From the NCBI GenBank assembly GCA_022843955.1, contig JALHMQ010000004.1:62001-126000 (forward strand): 64,000 nt of DNA. The letters run 5' to 3'. The stretch is from Burkholderiaceae bacterium. GTDB lineage: Bacteria > Pseudomonadota > Gammaproteobacteria > Burkholderiales > Burkholderiaceae_F. Of the stretch, positions 30,101-39,662 are shown piece after piece. The translations under genes and the position numbers were made by a program. The stretch's first letter is position 1, and each line of letters starts with the position of its first letter. Under the pieces are notes generated by a model that was given only the letters and a program-made list of their open reading frames with translations, had not been told where the DNA came from and made no database searches.

Positions 30101-30628
30101 ATGCGCAGCTTCACCGACCAGATTGCCAACTATGCCGCGTACCACCGCGACCGCCGCAACATCGCCACGCATTTTGTCGGCGTGCCGATGATCGTGTTCG
30201 CCGTCACCCTACTGCTGTCGCGACCGCAGATGGAGATCGCCGGCATCGGCGTGAGCCCGGCGTGGATCGTGGCAGGCGCCAGCGTGGCGTTCTATCTCAC
30301 GCTTCACCTGGGCTATGGCCTCGTGATGGCCGGCTTGCTGGGCCTGGCTGTCTGGGCGGCGCAGTCGCTCGCGGTCCTGTCGACCACGGTGTGGCTCGCC
30401 AGCGGCATCGGCCTGTTCGTGATCGGTTGGGTGATCCAGTTCATCGGTCACTGGTACGAGGGCCGCAAGCCGGCATTCGTCGACGACCTGATCGGGCTGC
30501 TGATCGGCCCGCTGTTCCTGGTCACCGAAACCGCGTTCGCCCTGGGCGTGAGCCGTGACTTGCAGAAGGTGGTCGAGGCGCAGGTCGGGCCGACCCACGA
30601 TGGTCGCCAGAAGGTGAGTGCGGCGTAG
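30101..30628 (+). CDS. Mpo1-like (DUF962) membrane protein
   Basis: 175 residues with four to five membrane helices. Relatives of yeast Mpo1, an Fe(II)-dependent dioxygenase of 2-hydroxy fatty acids, share the histidine motifs seen here: NIATHFVGVP (20-29) and QFIGHWYEGRKPAF (about 111-124). AAGGAGA six bases before the ATG. Likely role in fatty-acid alpha-oxidation or membrane lipid turnover. Confidence 0.85.
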   Translation: MRSFTDQIANYAAYHRDRRNIATHFVGVPMIVFAVTLLLSRPQMEIAGIGVSPAWIVAGASVAFYLTLHLGYGLVMAGLLGLAVWAAQSLAVLSTTVWLASGIGLFVIGWVIQFIGHWYEGRKPAFVDDLIGLLIGPLFLVTETAFALGVSRDLQKVVEAQVGPTHDGRQKVSAA

Positions 30629-30643
30629 CTCGCGGGTCGAGCC

Positions 30644-31100
30644 GGAACATCGTCGCGCCGGCCGCTGCCGCGGCCTGCGCGGGGCGCAGCTTCAACGCAA
30701 CACATCAACACAACAACGCCGCTGTTCCTTTCACTTCGCAAACAACCGCGTCGGGTCGGCGAACGCCTTGAATTCCAGCGCATTGCCGCAGGCATCGAGC
30801 AGGAACATCGTCGCGGCCGCTGCGCGGCCCGCGCGGGGCGCAGCATCAACGCACAAGCGCCGCTGTTCCTTTCACTTCGCAAACAACCGCGTCGGGTCGG
30901 CGAACGCCTTGAATTCCAGCGCATTGCCGCAGGGATCCAACAGGAACATCGTCGCGCGGACCGCTGCGCGGCCCGCGCGAGGCGCAGCATCAACGAACAA
31001 GCGACGCTGTTCCCGTCACTTCGCAAACAGCCGCGTCGGGTCGGCGAACGCCTTGAATTCCAGCGCATTGCCGCAGGGATCCAACAGGAACATCGTCGCT
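30644..31100. repeat. Tandem array of the VOC gene 3' end
   Basis: Three full copies and a leading partial copy of a 141-144 bp unit. The shared marker 'TCACTTCGCAAACA' or its near-variant begins at 30731, 30872 and 31016 (periods 141 and 144); the marker 'GGAACATCGTCGC' occurs at 30644, 30802, 30943 and 31087. Each unit holds the last ~83 bases of the VOC gene plus about 60 bases of its downstream sequence. The rightmost copy is the real gene end. It fills the whole gap between two convergent genes. Confidence 0.9.
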
Positions 31101-31438
31101 TGTTCACCCACCTGTCCCTTGAAGCGAATGTGCGGCTCGATGATGAAACGAACGGCAGCGGCGCGCAGCCTGGCGGCGAGGGCGTCCCACTCGGGCATCG
31201 GCAGTACCACGCCGAAGTGGCGGACCGGCACGGCGTCGCCGTCGACCTCCGAAGTCACGCGATGTCCCGCTTCCTCAGGTGCGAGGTGGGCAACGATCTG
31301 GTGGCCGTACAGGTCGAAGTCGATCCAGTCGGGCGAGGAGCGGCCTTCGGGACAGCCCAGCAGGTCGCCATAGAACGCGCGCGCCTTGGCGAGCGAGGTG
31401 ACGGGGAACGCCAGGTGGAACGGGTGCATTGCGCCCAT
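31016..31438 (-). CDS. VOC-family (glyoxalase-like) protein
   Basis: 140 residues, two beta-alpha-beta-beta-beta modules of the vicinal-oxygen-chelate superfamily (COG3565 type). Metal ligands are expected at H7 (MHPFHLAF region), near H71 (VRHFGVVL) and at the E of GNALEFKAF (about 126-134). A dioxygenase or lyase, substrate unknown. GGAG seven bases before ATG 31438. The gene is intact, but its 3' end is repeated downstream. Confidence 0.85.
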   Translation of the reverse strand: MGAMHPFHLAFPVTSLAKARAFYGDLLGCPEGRSSPDWIDFDLYGHQIVAHLAPEEAGHRVTSEVDGDAVPVRHFGVVLPMPEWDALAARLRAAAVRFIIEPHIRFKGQVGEQATMFLLDPCGNALEFKAFADPTRLFAK

Positions 31439-31584
31439 GCGGGAACTCCGGTGCAGCAGGTGAGAGAGACATCGATTGTCCCAGACGCCGCGTACATGCG
31501 CGCCACGCATGCAAGCGCTGCGAACGGCGCGTTTGTGCCGCCGGCGCAGACCGGCTCTAATCCGCTCCCTCCGGGAGACGACAG

Positions 31585-32814
31585 ATGACCGCAGCCGCCG
31601 TGGGTACAGGCAAGCAACAGCATTGGTGGCTGGTGGTGGCAGCGGCCGCGTCGCTGCTGATGATCACGATGGGTGCGCGGCAGTCGCTCGGCCTGTTCGT
31701 CTCGCCACTGAACACCAGCACGGGACTGGGCATCGTCACCATCAGCTTCGCGATGGCGGTGGGCCAGTTCGTCTGGGGTGCGGTGCAGCCGATCGCCGGC
31801 GCGGTGGCTGACCGCTACGGTCCGGGGCGCGTGCTGGTTGCTGGCGTGCTGGTGCTGGCCCTCGGCACGGCGCTGACGCCCTATATGGATAGCGGCTTCG
31901 GCTTGGTGCTCACGCTTGGCGTGCTGATGGCGGCCGGCTCGGGCGCCGGCAGCTTCTCGGTGCTGATCGGCGCCGCCGCGCAGCGGGTGCCGGCGGCCTC
32001 GCGCGGCACCGCCTCGGGGGTGATCAACGCCGGCGGTTCCTTCGGCCAGTTCGTGTTCGCGCCGCTGGCACAGAAGCTGATCAGCGTGTCCGGCGTGTTC
32101 GGCCTGCTTTGGCTGGCGCTGATCTCGCTGTTGGCGCTGCCGCTGGCATACCTGCTGCGGCGCTCGCCCGAAGCGGCCGCGGCGCACGCCGCGGCCTCAC
32201 GTACGGACGGCGGCATTCGACTCGCCGTCCGGACCGCGATGGCGGATCGCAGCTACCTGCTGCTGCATGCGGGCTTTTTCACCTGCGGGTTCCACATCGC
32301 CTTCCTTGTCACGCATCTGCCCGGCGAAGTCAGCCTGTGCGGACTGCCGGCGAGTGTGGCGAGTTGGTCGCTGGCGATCATCGGCCTGGCGAACATCGCC
32401 GGCTCGCTGATGGCCGGCTGGTGGGTCAACCGCTACCGCAGCAAGATGATCCTGTTCTGGCTGTACGCGTCGCGCGCGTTGCTGGTGCTGGTGTATCTGG
32501 CCGCGCCGAAGACCGAGATTACGTTCTATCTGTTCGCCATCGGCCTGGGCTTCACCTGGCTCGCCACCGTGCCGCCCACCGCGGGCGTGGTGGGCAAGCT
32601 GTTCGGCACGCGCTATCTGGCCACGCTGTTCGGATTCACCCTGCTGTCGCACCAGATCGGCGGCTTCTTCGGCGCCTGGCTCGGCGGCATCGCCATCACG
32701 CAGCAGGGCGACTACCTGTGGATGTGGTACGCGGACGCCGCACTCGCCGCACTCGCTGCGCTGTGCAACCTGCCGATCCGTGAGCAGAAGGTGCTGCGCC
32801 CGGCGGCGGCCTGA
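31585..32814 (+). CDS. MFS transporter, OFA/monocarboxylate-like
   Basis: 409 residues, 12 helices. Opens with a [16 protein letters not shown] block typical of the oxalate/formate-antiporter and monocarboxylate branch; [13 protein letters not shown] (about 75-87) is the loop 2-3 motif. Probably imports or exchanges a small organic acid. GGAGACGACAG upstream of the ATG is a good ribosome-binding site. Confidence 0.82.
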   Translation: MTAAAVGTGKQQHWWLVVAAAASLLMITMGARQSLGLFVSPLNTSTGLGIVTISFAMAVGQFVWGAVQPIAGAVADRYGPGRVLVAGVLVLALGTALTPYMDSGFGLVLTLGVLMAAGSGAGSFSVLIGAAAQRVPAASRGTASGVINAGGSFGQFVFAPLAQKLISVSGVFGLLWLALISLLALPLAYLLRRSPEAAAAHAAASRTDGGIRLAVRTAMADRSYLLLHAGFFTCGFHIAFLVTHLPGEVSLCGLPASVASWSLAIIGLANIAGSLMAGWWVNRYRSKMILFWLYASRALLVLVYLAAPKTEITFYLFAIGLGFTWLATVPPTAGVVGKLFGTRYLATLFGFTLLSHQIGGFFGAWLGGIAITQQGDYLWMWYADAALAALAALCNLPIREQKVLRPAAA

Positions 32815-32973
32815 CCCGCAGATCCGCTCGCGCGCGCCGCAGCACGCGGCGTTCATGGGCCTGAGCGCAAAAACGGGACCGCCCCGCCGCTGATGCGTCT
32901 TGACGCCGCCCGGTCCGGCGCGCTGTTATCCGTTGTCCGTTCGCTGCAAAACCACGACAACACAGGAGACAGC

Positions 32974-34152
32974 ATGCGCAGACGCTTTGATCCCGCCGCC
33001 CTGGATGACTCCCAATACCTCGGCAACCGCTCACGCCGCTCGTTGATGCGAGCCGGCGCCGGGTCGATCGCCGCACTGGCCGCCGGCGGCCTGTTCGGTG
33101 GCCGCGTTGCCGAGGCCAAGCCGATCGATTCACCGGCCGGCGTGCCGATCGTCGATCGCCTCGCGGTGCGGGTGGTGACCGACTCGTATCACCATGCGTT
33201 CGAGCCGCCGCGCACTCTCGGTTCGCTGCAAGTGCAGCGGCTGGGTTTCGCGGTCGCGCCGCGCACCGCGCCGCGCCGCACGCTGCAGAGCGAGTGGGGT
33301 CTGTCGCTTCACCTCGAGTCCCTGCGCGGCAGCGAGACTCGCAATGTGTTGATCGATTTCGGCTACACGCCGGAGGCCCTGCTCAACAACCTCACGCTGG
33401 CCGGCGTCGACGCCGCCAAGCTGGACGCGCTGGCACTGAGCCACGGCCACTTCGATCACTTCGGCGGCATGGTGGGGTTCCTCGATGCGTACAAGGGCAA
33501 GCTCAAATCCGGCTTGCCGTTTTATCTCGGCAGCGAGGAGTGCTTCTGCACGCGCGAGCTCAACGTGCCGGGCGAAGGTGGCGGCTTCGGCGTGCTCGAT
33601 CGCGATGCGATTCGCACGGCTGGGCTCACCGTGACATTCGCCGACAAGCCGTCGGTGATGGCCGATCACGGATTTTCCACCGGCATGATCGCGCGCCAGT
33701 CGTTCGAGCGTGTGCTCTCGCCCACCCGCATGAACGTGGGCCTGCAGGCAGGCGTGGGCTGCGCGCCGGAAAAACTGTCCGAGGGCAAGCGCAACCTGAG
33801 CGTGATTCCCGATGACTTCGAACACGAGCAGGCCACCGTCTACATGCTCAAGGGCAAGGGGCTGGTGGTGATGACCTCCTGCGGACACCGCGGCATCGTC
33901 AATTCAGTACGCGCGGCGATGAAGATCTCCGGCACCGACAAGGTCCACGCCGTGCTCGGCGGATTCCACCTCGCGCCGCACCCGGTCGAGTATCAGCGCC
34001 AGACGGCGGCTGAACTGAAGGCGATCAATCCGGATTTCCTGATTCCGATGCACTGCTCCGGCGAGACCTTCATCAACATCGTGCAGGCCGAGATGCCCGA
34101 CAAGTTCGTGCGCTCATCCACCGGCACGCGTTTCATCTTCAACGGCGCCTGA
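32974..34152 (+). CDS. Tat-exported metallo-beta-lactamase-fold hydrolase
   Basis: 392 residues. A twin-arginine signal (SRRSLMRAG, 20-28, then an Ala/Gly-rich helix to about 48) precedes an MBL-fold domain with H157, H159, D161 and H162 in SHGHFDHFGG. Related to the MptN/dihydropteroate-type group of MBL proteins annotated as 7,8-dihydropterin-methyl-transferase-like hydrolases. Substrate unknown. CAGGAGAC before ATG 32974 decides the start. Confidence 0.85.
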   Translation: MRRRFDPAALDDSQYLGNRSRRSLMRAGAGSIAALAAGGLFGGRVAEAKPIDSPAGVPIVDRLAVRVVTDSYHHAFEPPRTLGSLQVQRLGFAVAPRTAPRRTLQSEWGLSLHLESLRGSETRNVLIDFGYTPEALLNNLTLAGVDAAKLDALALSHGHFDHFGGMVGFLDAYKGKLKSGLPFYLGSEECFCTRELNVPGEGGGFGVLDRDAIRTAGLTVTFADKPSVMADHGFSTGMIARQSFERVLSPTRMNVGLQAGVGCAPEKLSEGKRNLSVIPDDFEHEQATVYMLKGKGLVVMTSCGHRGIVNSVRAAMKISGTDKVHAVLGGFHLAPHPVEYQRQTAAELKAINPDFLIPMHCSGETFINIVQAEMPDKFVRSSTGTRFIFNGA

Positions 34153-34172
34153 GAGCCGCGTCTGGCACCCGT

Positions 34173-34195
34173 GCGCGCCCCGCGCTGGGGCGCGC
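34173..34195 (+). terminator. Hairpin after the MBL gene
   Basis: A 9-bp perfect GC stem (34173-34181 with 34187-34195) with a five-base loop, 21 bases past the stop. No T-tract, so either a weak terminator or an mRNA-end stabiliser. Confidence 0.4.
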
Positions 34196-34396
34196 CGACC
34201 TGCGGGCTGCGACCCGCTGGTGCAGCGCAGCAGTAGTGGGAGGCAAATCGATCCCAACGGCTCCAGTCAGGGCGGATCAGCGCGGCGAGCACGATTTGTG
34301 CAACGCAACAGATCATCGCCCATCGGCAGTCACGACACGCCGTGCCCAACAGGCACGCGCGCATCGCCTGCCCACCGACCGACTGGAGTCGACCTC

Positions 34397-34612
34397 ATGG
34401 AATACATCTCCCACGAAGCCATGTGCCGGCACGTTGCGCATGCCCACGCCGAACGCGCCCACTACATATCGACCGCCTTTGCCAATGCCTTCGGCGTGCT
34501 GCTCCAGGCGATCACCGCGGGTGGACGCGCCGTCGCCCGCCTAGCTGCCGATGCGGGCGCTTTTCGGCACACGCACCGGGTGCTCAAGCCCGGCGACGGC
34601 GAGCCCGCCTAG
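34397..34612 (+). CDS. Small protein of unknown function
   Basis: 71 residues, not recognised. His-rich start (HEAMCRHVAHAHAERAH, 6-22) followed by an amphipathic helix (FANAFGVLLQAITAGGRAVARLA). TGGAGTC nine bases upstream of the ATG. The size and the isolated setting resemble the three small genes at 28152-28913, but I see no clear sequence similarity. Confidence 0.45.
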   Translation: MEYISHEAMCRHVAHAHAERAHYISTAFANAFGVLLQAITAGGRAVARLAADAGAFRHTHRVLKPGDGEPA

Positions 34613-34621
34613 CCCGTTGGG

Positions 34622-35575
34622 TCAGGCGACCGGCTTGAAGTCGTAACCGTTACCGCGCGGCGTGAGGCGGCCGATGCCCGGCAGCGTCAGGTGGTAGCCC
34701 GCCACCAGCAGGTTCTCTTTCACGGCCATTTCCATCAACCCGCGGCGCACTTTGCGGGCGGCCTCCGGATCGGCATCGAACATCACGGCCCAGTCCGGAT
34801 TGCGCACGAACAGGGGGGCGATGTTGGTCGTGTCGGCCCAGTAGAGCAGCTTCTGGCCGCCGCTTTCGACCATGAAGCTGGTGTGCCCCGCGGTGTGACC
34901 AAAGGCCGGCATCGAGCGGATGCCCGGCAGCAGTTCGCGGCCCGGCTCGAACCGCTCTACGGTCTGCGCGATCGGCCCGAACACGCGCCGCACGGCCATG
35001 AAGTTGCCACGCGCGTTCTCCGGCTGGGCGTTCATGCGCGCGTCGTCCATCCACCACGCCCACTCGGGCGCCGGCACCAGGATCTTCGCATTGGGAAAGG
35101 TGAGCGCGCCCTCCTTGCTGCGCAGACCGTTGATATGGTCGCCATGAAAGTGGCTGATGACGATGGTGTCGATCTGGGACGGCTGCAGGCCCGCCTTGCC
35201 CAGGCTCTCGAGCAGCTTGCCCGACGTGGGCGCGCCGAAGGTGCCGTTGCCGCCGTCGAGCAGGATCTTGCGGCTGCCGGTGTCGACCAGCATCGGCGTG
35301 AACGGGACCGTCACGGAGTCGGTCGGCAGGCCGGCCTCGGCCAGCGCGGCCTGCACCTGGGCCAGCGAGGCGTTGCGCACGAAACCTTCGGCGAGCGGCC
35401 GCACCGCCACGCCATCGGGCAGCGACGTGACGCTGAAGTTGCCGACGCGAACGCGCGCGATGCCGGGCGCAACGGTGGTGACAGCCGGGGTCAATGAAAC
35501 CGTGGAGCAACCGACCAAAGGCAGTGCGGCCACGGACGCGCTGGCGGCCAGGAAAGAGCGGCGGGACAGGGACAT
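34622..35575 (-). CDS. Tat/lipoprotein-type MBL-fold hydrolase
   Basis: 317 residues. The N-terminus combines a twin-arginine motif (SRRSFLAA, 4-11) with a lipobox ending at C23 (PLVGC), so probably a Tat-exported lipoprotein. Zinc ligands H142, H144, D146 and H147 (SHFHGDH), then FGHTAGHTSF (about 206-215) and the ADTTN block typical of AHL-lactonase/glyoxalase-II-like enzymes. Natural substrate unknown. The next plus-strand gene ends ten bases away. Confidence 0.82.
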   Translation of the reverse strand: MSLSRRSFLAASASVAALPLVGCSTVSLTPAVTTVAPGIARVRVGNFSVTSLPDGVAVRPLAEGFVRNASLAQVQAALAEAGLPTDSVTVPFTPMLVDTGSRKILLDGGNGTFGAPTSGKLLESLGKAGLQPSQIDTIVISHFHGDHINGLRSKEGALTFPNAKILVPAPEWAWWMDDARMNAQPENARGNFMAVRRVFGPIAQTVERFEPGRELLPGIRSMPAFGHTAGHTSFMVESGGQKLLYWADTTNIAPLFVRNPDWAVMFDADPEAARKVRRGLMEMAVKENLLVAGYHLTLPGIGRLTPRGNGYDFKPVA

Positions 35576-35878
35576 GTCTGTTCTTCTCCGGTAGGGGCTG
35601 ATGAGCATGGGCTCGCGGACGCGCGACCCACGGTCAATGACACCACGACCGGGCGTTTCATTCCCCGCGCGAGCGGCGAATAGGATGACTATCGCGGGTT
35701 TGCGATAGTCGCGTGATCACGCAAGCTGCGGTCGCCGGATGGGTGCAAGGCGCGGCTGCGCGGTATGCCATGAGCACCGCGCTCGCGCCCACCTCATGCT
35801 GCGTTTCCCTCTCGCGGCTGCACACCGATTCGATCGCCTTGCCGCGAGTCGGCGCACACCCTCCTTCGGCCCGCCCCG
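35576..35878. other. Intergenic region with palindromes
   Basis: Apart from the two palindromes I see no gene here; the short open frames on either strand lack ribosome-binding sites and homology. Confidence 0.45.
35687..35722. promoter_or_regulatory. Two adjacent palindromes
   Basis: GACTATCGC-gggttt-GCGATAGTC (35687-35710, perfect 9-bp arms) is followed immediately by the perfect 12-base palindrome GCGTGATCACGC (35711-35722). They lie 112 bases upstream of the MBL lipoprotein gene; no T-tract is present, so they look more like operators than terminators. Confidence 0.45.
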
Positions 35879-36358
35879 TCAGGACCACGGTGCGCGCCAG
35901 CCGGCCGGTTCAACCGTCAAGCGCACTGGCGGCGTCGCAAACTGTCCCTCTGGGTTGGACACCACCACGGCGATCTGTGCGCCGTCATCGGCACGCATCG
36001 CCGCGTGCAATTGCAATACCGAGCCGCCGACACCAACCACGGTGGCGCCGTTCACCAGCCATCGGTACTGCAGGCCGGGACCGTGGGCGAGGACGATGAA
36101 CATCGCAGGCTCGCCGTCGGCCACTACCAGCGGCTGCGGCGCCGCGATCAGCACCGGCGCGGCGGCCGGGCTTGCGCGCGCAACGCTCGATACGCCGATG
36201 GCGGACGGCGCATTGGGAAGCGGGATGGCAGCCTCGCCGGTGCCTCCGCCGCAGGCGCACAACAACATGGCGCACAGCGCGACCGGCCATGCGGCGCGTA
36301 AGCGACCCAGCGACCGGCGTCCAGTTACCCGGTCGACTTGCGCTCGCTCCGGCACCAT
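35879..36358 (-). CDS. Lipoprotein with one Ig-like domain
   Basis: 159 residues. Lipobox LLCAC in the N-terminal signal (about 31-35) followed by a linker and an Ig-like domain (about 78-155): ADGEPAMFIVLAHGPGLQYRWLVNGATVVGVG, then DDGAQIAVVVSNPEG, in the manner of Ig_3 repeats of surface proteins. GGAGGTGG precedes ATG 36358. Probably an outer-membrane lipoprotein; partner unknown. Confidence 0.7.
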   Translation of the reverse strand: MVPERAQVDRVTGRRSLGRLRAAWPVALCAMLLCACGGGTGEAAIPLPNAPSAIGVSSVARASPAAAPVLIAAPQPLVVADGEPAMFIVLAHGPGLQYRWLVNGATVVGVGGSVLQLHAAMRADDGAQIAVVVSNPEGQFATPPVRLTVEPAGWRAPWS

Positions 36359-37006
36359 AACCACCTCCAGGTCCTCCAGGGGCCTCTCGCCGGAGGGCGC
36401 GTGGGTCTGCCATCGTTGCTCGGCACACATCGGCATCTCCTGAGTTGTTCGCCTGTGCCTTGATTACGGAAACGCTGCGTGCAGGCGGACACTCTCGGTT
36501 GCGCCCACTGTCCGTGTACCCGCGGCTCTCGCTGCCACCACCCGATCCAATGGGCGATCGGCGGATCAGCCAGCGTTGCTGCGGCTGCCCGGGCCTCCAG
36601 CGGGCGTCGGTAGTCACGCGACCCATGCCGAGATCGGCATCGCAAAACCCGGTGCGAGTTATCGTTGCGCCGACGTGCAGCGCGCCCGATCACGAGCGAG
36701 TCCGGCCTTGCAACCGCGGACGCGATTCGTGTCGATCAACCGTCAGCCACCAGACGCGGCGTGGTGTCACTTCCGTTGAACCGGCGCGGCGCCGCTGCGT
36801 CGGTTCCGTGGCCGTTCAGTGCAGCAATGGCTGCATGGCCAACCGGTGCTACAAGTCGGTGATCGCTGCAGTTGCCGATGCGCGATGAGGTGCGCGACGA
36901 CTGGCCGGCCGCAGTCGCGGCGCTGTGCGTTCTGCGCACCCGCTGGCGCTCGGCTGCGTGGGGCCGCAACGGTCCGCGCTCCGAGCATGACCTGCCCGAT
37001 GAGACG
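36359..37006. other. 648-base stretch without a convincing gene
   Basis: Open frames exist on both strands (the longest 147 codons, 36445-36888 plus), but they have arginine/cysteine-rich, out-of-frame-like composition and no ribosome-binding site. I see no RNA gene or repeat. Confidence 0.4.
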
Positions 37007-37495
37007 CTACGCCTCCACCAGCATCGAGCCCCGCTCCTGCCGCACCAGGTCGCGGAAGTAGGCCTGGAAGTTGGGGTCCTCGCCCACCAGCAGCGCCTCG
37101 ATGCGCAGATGGAAGTCGTCGCGCCGGATCCACTCGCGCATGAAGTCTTCCCACACGTTCCAGCGGCGCTGCTGCGGTTCGTTCATGCGCTCGCCCCACG
37201 CCGTCAGATACGCGCGCTCGAACAGCGACATCAGCATGTCGAGGATCACCAGCATGCGCTCCTGCTGCAGCGGCGTGAGATCCGGCGTGGCGCTGTTGGT
37301 GAACAGGTGCAGATCGGGGTTGTCGATCACCACCTTCAGAAAGTCGTTGTAGGCGTTGGCGAGCAGCTGATAGACCTCGGCCTCCTCGTTGGCGCGCTCC
37401 TTGCGCTGCTCGAAGAAGAAGATCGCGATGCCCGCCGGCAGGCCGAGCGCGGTGACAACGTAGCTGGCGACTTCCCAGAAGCTGGCGTCAAACAT
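37007..37495 (-). CDS. Conserved single-helix membrane protein, unknown function
   Basis: 162 residues. One N-terminal membrane helix (VASYVVTALGLPAGIAIFFF, about 9-28), then a helical cytoplasmic part rich in Glu/Arg and aromatic residues (EEAEVYQLLANAYNDFLKVVIDNPDL, about 37-62). This plan is common in small DUF families whose members often contain MSLFERAYL-like blocks; I do not know a function. It lies two bases from the aldo/keto reductase gene, on the same strand and downstream of it. Confidence 0.65.
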   Translation of the reverse strand: MFDASFWEVASYVVTALGLPAGIAIFFFEQRKERANEEAEVYQLLANAYNDFLKVVIDNPDLHLFTNSATPDLTPLQQERMLVILDMLMSLFERAYLTAWGERMNEPQQRRWNVWEDFMREWIRRDDFHLRIEALLVGEDPNFQAYFRDLVRQERGSMLVEA

Positions 37496-37497
37496 GG

Positions 37498-38373
37498 TCA
37501 GAGGATGGCAAGCGGTTGTTTGCGCGCCGGCGGTGGCAGCGCGCGATCCACCTGCGCCAGGTCGTCGGCGCTCAGCCGCAGCGCGGCCGCGGCGAGATTC
37601 TCCCGCAAGTGCGTCTCGCGCACCGCTTTCGGAATCGCGATCACGCCGGGCTGATGCAGCACCCAGGCGAGCGCGGCCTGAGCGGCCCTCACGCCATGAC
37701 GCGCGCCGATCGCCGCGAAGTCACGGTCGGTGGCGAGCGCACCCTGGTCGATCGGGCTGTAGGCCATCGCTGGCAGGCCGCGCTCGCGCAGCCACGGCAG
37801 CAGGTCGAACTCGATGCCGCGCTGGCCGGCCGAGTAGTAGACCTGATTGGTCGCACACTGCGGCCCCAGCGGCAGCCGCCACAGCGCCTCCATGCCCCCC
37901 ACGTCGAAATTGCTCACGCCCCAGCCGCCGATGCGGCCCTGTGCGCGCAGTTCCTCGAACGCGGCCACGGTGTGCGCTAGCGGATGCTGCCCCGGCCAGT
38001 GCAACAGATACAGATCGATGCGGTCCAGCCCCAGTCGCTTCCGGCTGCGCTCGCACGCGGCCAGCGTGCCGCGCCGACTGGCGTTGTGCGGATACACCTT
38101 GCTGACGACGAACACCTCTTCGCGCGCACAACCAGGCTGCGCGGTCCAGGCGGCGAGTGCCGCGCCGACCACTTCCTCGGCGCCGCCTTCGCCGTACATC
38201 TCGGCGGTATCGATCAGCCGGTAGCCGAGATCAAGCGCCAGGCGCACCGCGGCGATCTCCGCCGCGCGCGTGCGCGAGTTGGCCGTCGACTCGCCCAGGC
38301 GCCAGGTGCCCAGGCCGAGCGCCGGCACCTCGACCGAGGCGGTGGGCGACAGCGGCAACGACACCGTAAGCAT
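37498..38373 (-). CDS. Aldo/keto reductase
   Basis: 291 residues, (beta/alpha)8 barrel with the full catalytic tetrad D55, Y60, K92 and H125. NADPH-binding end block IAIPKAVRETHLRENLAAAAL (about 247-267). Reduces aldehydes or ketones; substrate unknown. The next gene downstream on the same strand begins two bases after its stop, so they are probably cotranscribed. Confidence 0.9.
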   Translation of the reverse strand: MLTVSLPLSPTASVEVPALGLGTWRLGESTANSRTRAAEIAAVRLALDLGYRLIDTAEMYGEGGAEEVVGAALAAWTAQPGCAREEVFVVSKVYPHNASRRGTLAACERSRKRLGLDRIDLYLLHWPGQHPLAHTVAAFEELRAQGRIGGWGVSNFDVGGMEALWRLPLGPQCATNQVYYSAGQRGIEFDLLPWLRERGLPAMAYSPIDQGALATDRDFAAIGARHGVRAAQAALAWVLHQPGVIAIPKAVRETHLRENLAAAALRLSADDLAQVDRALPPPARKQPLAIL

Positions 38374-38562
38374 GGCCGCGATCCTACAGGCGCCCCGCGC
38401 GGAGCCGGCGCGGCAACGCCCACCGCGGTGCCGCGCGCCGTCTTGCCTATCCCATGTCCGAAACGCGTGACCTCTTCCGTAATGAGGAGTGAAGGTGGCT
38501 GTGGGTGCGTCTGGCGCACCACACCACGGTCCCGCTCACATCGCAGACAAGGAGACCCGACC

Positions 38563-39066
38563 ATGCGCGCACTTCGATCCGCCGGCGCCGCCGCCATCGC
38601 GGCGCTGACCTTGACCGCCGCCCTGCCTGGCTGCGACGCCCCGGTGCCGGCGTCGTCACCCAGCCGGCCGGCCGCAGCCGTCGGCGCCGTGTCGTTGCCG
38701 CCGCCGTCACCGCGCCTGGAGCCGCGCTGGGTGGTCAATGCGCTGTACATCGCGGTGCTCGATGACGACACGCCGCCGCGCTTCACTTTGCCCCAGATTG
38801 GCGAGATGTGCGGGCCGGACACCCGCGTGTTCGCCGACGGCCGTGCAGTGACCGCGGGCCAGCCGACGCCCGGCCCGGTGTTCACGTTGCGCTGGGAGAT
38901 CGACGGCTGCCAGCCGCTGGGCGACGCCGGGCCGCTGCTTGCCGGTTCCTACGAGGTGCTGGTGATGCACGACGACGAGCACGGTCCCGGCGCAGTGCTG
39001 CTGCGGCACGACCCGCTGTTCATCGCGCAGCGCGCACCGCTGCAGATGGTGCAACTTCACAACTAG
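38563..39066 (+). CDS. Small lipoprotein, unknown function
   Basis: 167 residues. Signal peptide with lipobox ALPGC (C about 24), a Pro/Ser/Ala-rich linker, then a globular part with two more cysteines (EMCGPDT, DGCQPLG) that may pair. CAAGGAGAC upstream of ATG 38563 fixes the start. Followed by a small membrane protein gene after ten bases. Confidence 0.65.
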   Translation: MRALRSAGAAAIAALTLTAALPGCDAPVPASSPSRPAAAVGAVSLPPPSPRLEPRWVVNALYIAVLDDDTPPRFTLPQIGEMCGPDTRVFADGRAVTAGQPTPGPVFTLRWEIDGCQPLGDAGPLLAGSYEVLVMHDDEHGPGAVLLRHDPLFIAQRAPLQMVQLHN

Positions 39067-39076
39067 CGGCGCGGCC

Positions 39077-39433
39077 ATGCGCATCGACGTACTCACCGGC
39101 TTGCAGTGGCCGTGGGCGGCCAGCACCCTGCACTGGGCGTACCTCACGTCGGGGCTGCTGATCGCGGCCCACTACGCGCCGCTGCTGCGGCGCGCCTGGC
39201 GCCATCCAGAGGCCACCGCCACCGCGCAATCGCTCCTCACCTGGGCGGTGTGGACACTGTGCCGGGTGGTCGCATTCACCTACGGCCTGTTCATCCTGCA
39301 CGACCTCGTGTTCCTGATCGTGGTCGGTGCCGACCTGCTGGGCCGGCTGGCCATGGCGGTGCTGATCGTGCGCGCGCGCTGGCTGGTCCGGCAACGCGCA
39401 CTTGAAGCAATCGGCAACGAGCCGGCAACGTAG
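39077..39433 (+). CDS. Small membrane protein, unknown function
   Basis: 118 residues, three membrane helices (about 16-35, 52-72, 78-98) and a basic C-terminus. Possibly cotranscribed with the lipoprotein gene ten bases upstream. I do not recognise the family. Confidence 0.6.
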   Translation: MRIDVLTGLQWPWAASTLHWAYLTSGLLIAAHYAPLLRRAWRHPEATATAQSLLTWAVWTLCRVVAFTYGLFILHDLVFLIVVGADLLGRLAMAVLIVRARWLVRQRALEAIGNEPAT

Positions 39434-39662
39434 GCAGGTGAAGGCGAAGTCGCGCGGCGCTCGCCGCTGCGCTTCCTGCCTCGTGTCGTGCGGTCCAGTC
39501 AAGGCGCCGCCCGATCCTGCAGACGACAGGGTTTGCCGCCGGCGGGCGGCGGCGGTCGCTACGGCGGGTGCCCTCTTGGTGACCGTCGCGCTGGCAGCTG
39601 TCGTGGCGATTCACCGGCTGCCGGCATGGCAGACAGCGAGCCTGCCACGGACGGACGAATCT

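Noticed and set aside
30644-31100. CRISPR-like or REP array
   Set aside because: Units are 141-144 bp with no short spacers, and the repeated part is clearly the end of the adjacent VOC gene.
34173-34195. Firm intrinsic terminator
   Set aside because: The stem is good but no T-tract follows, so it is listed only with low confidence.
36445-36888. 147-codon open frame on the plus strand
   Set aside because: No ribosome-binding site, no domain, cysteine/arginine-rich composition typical of non-coding GC-rich DNA.
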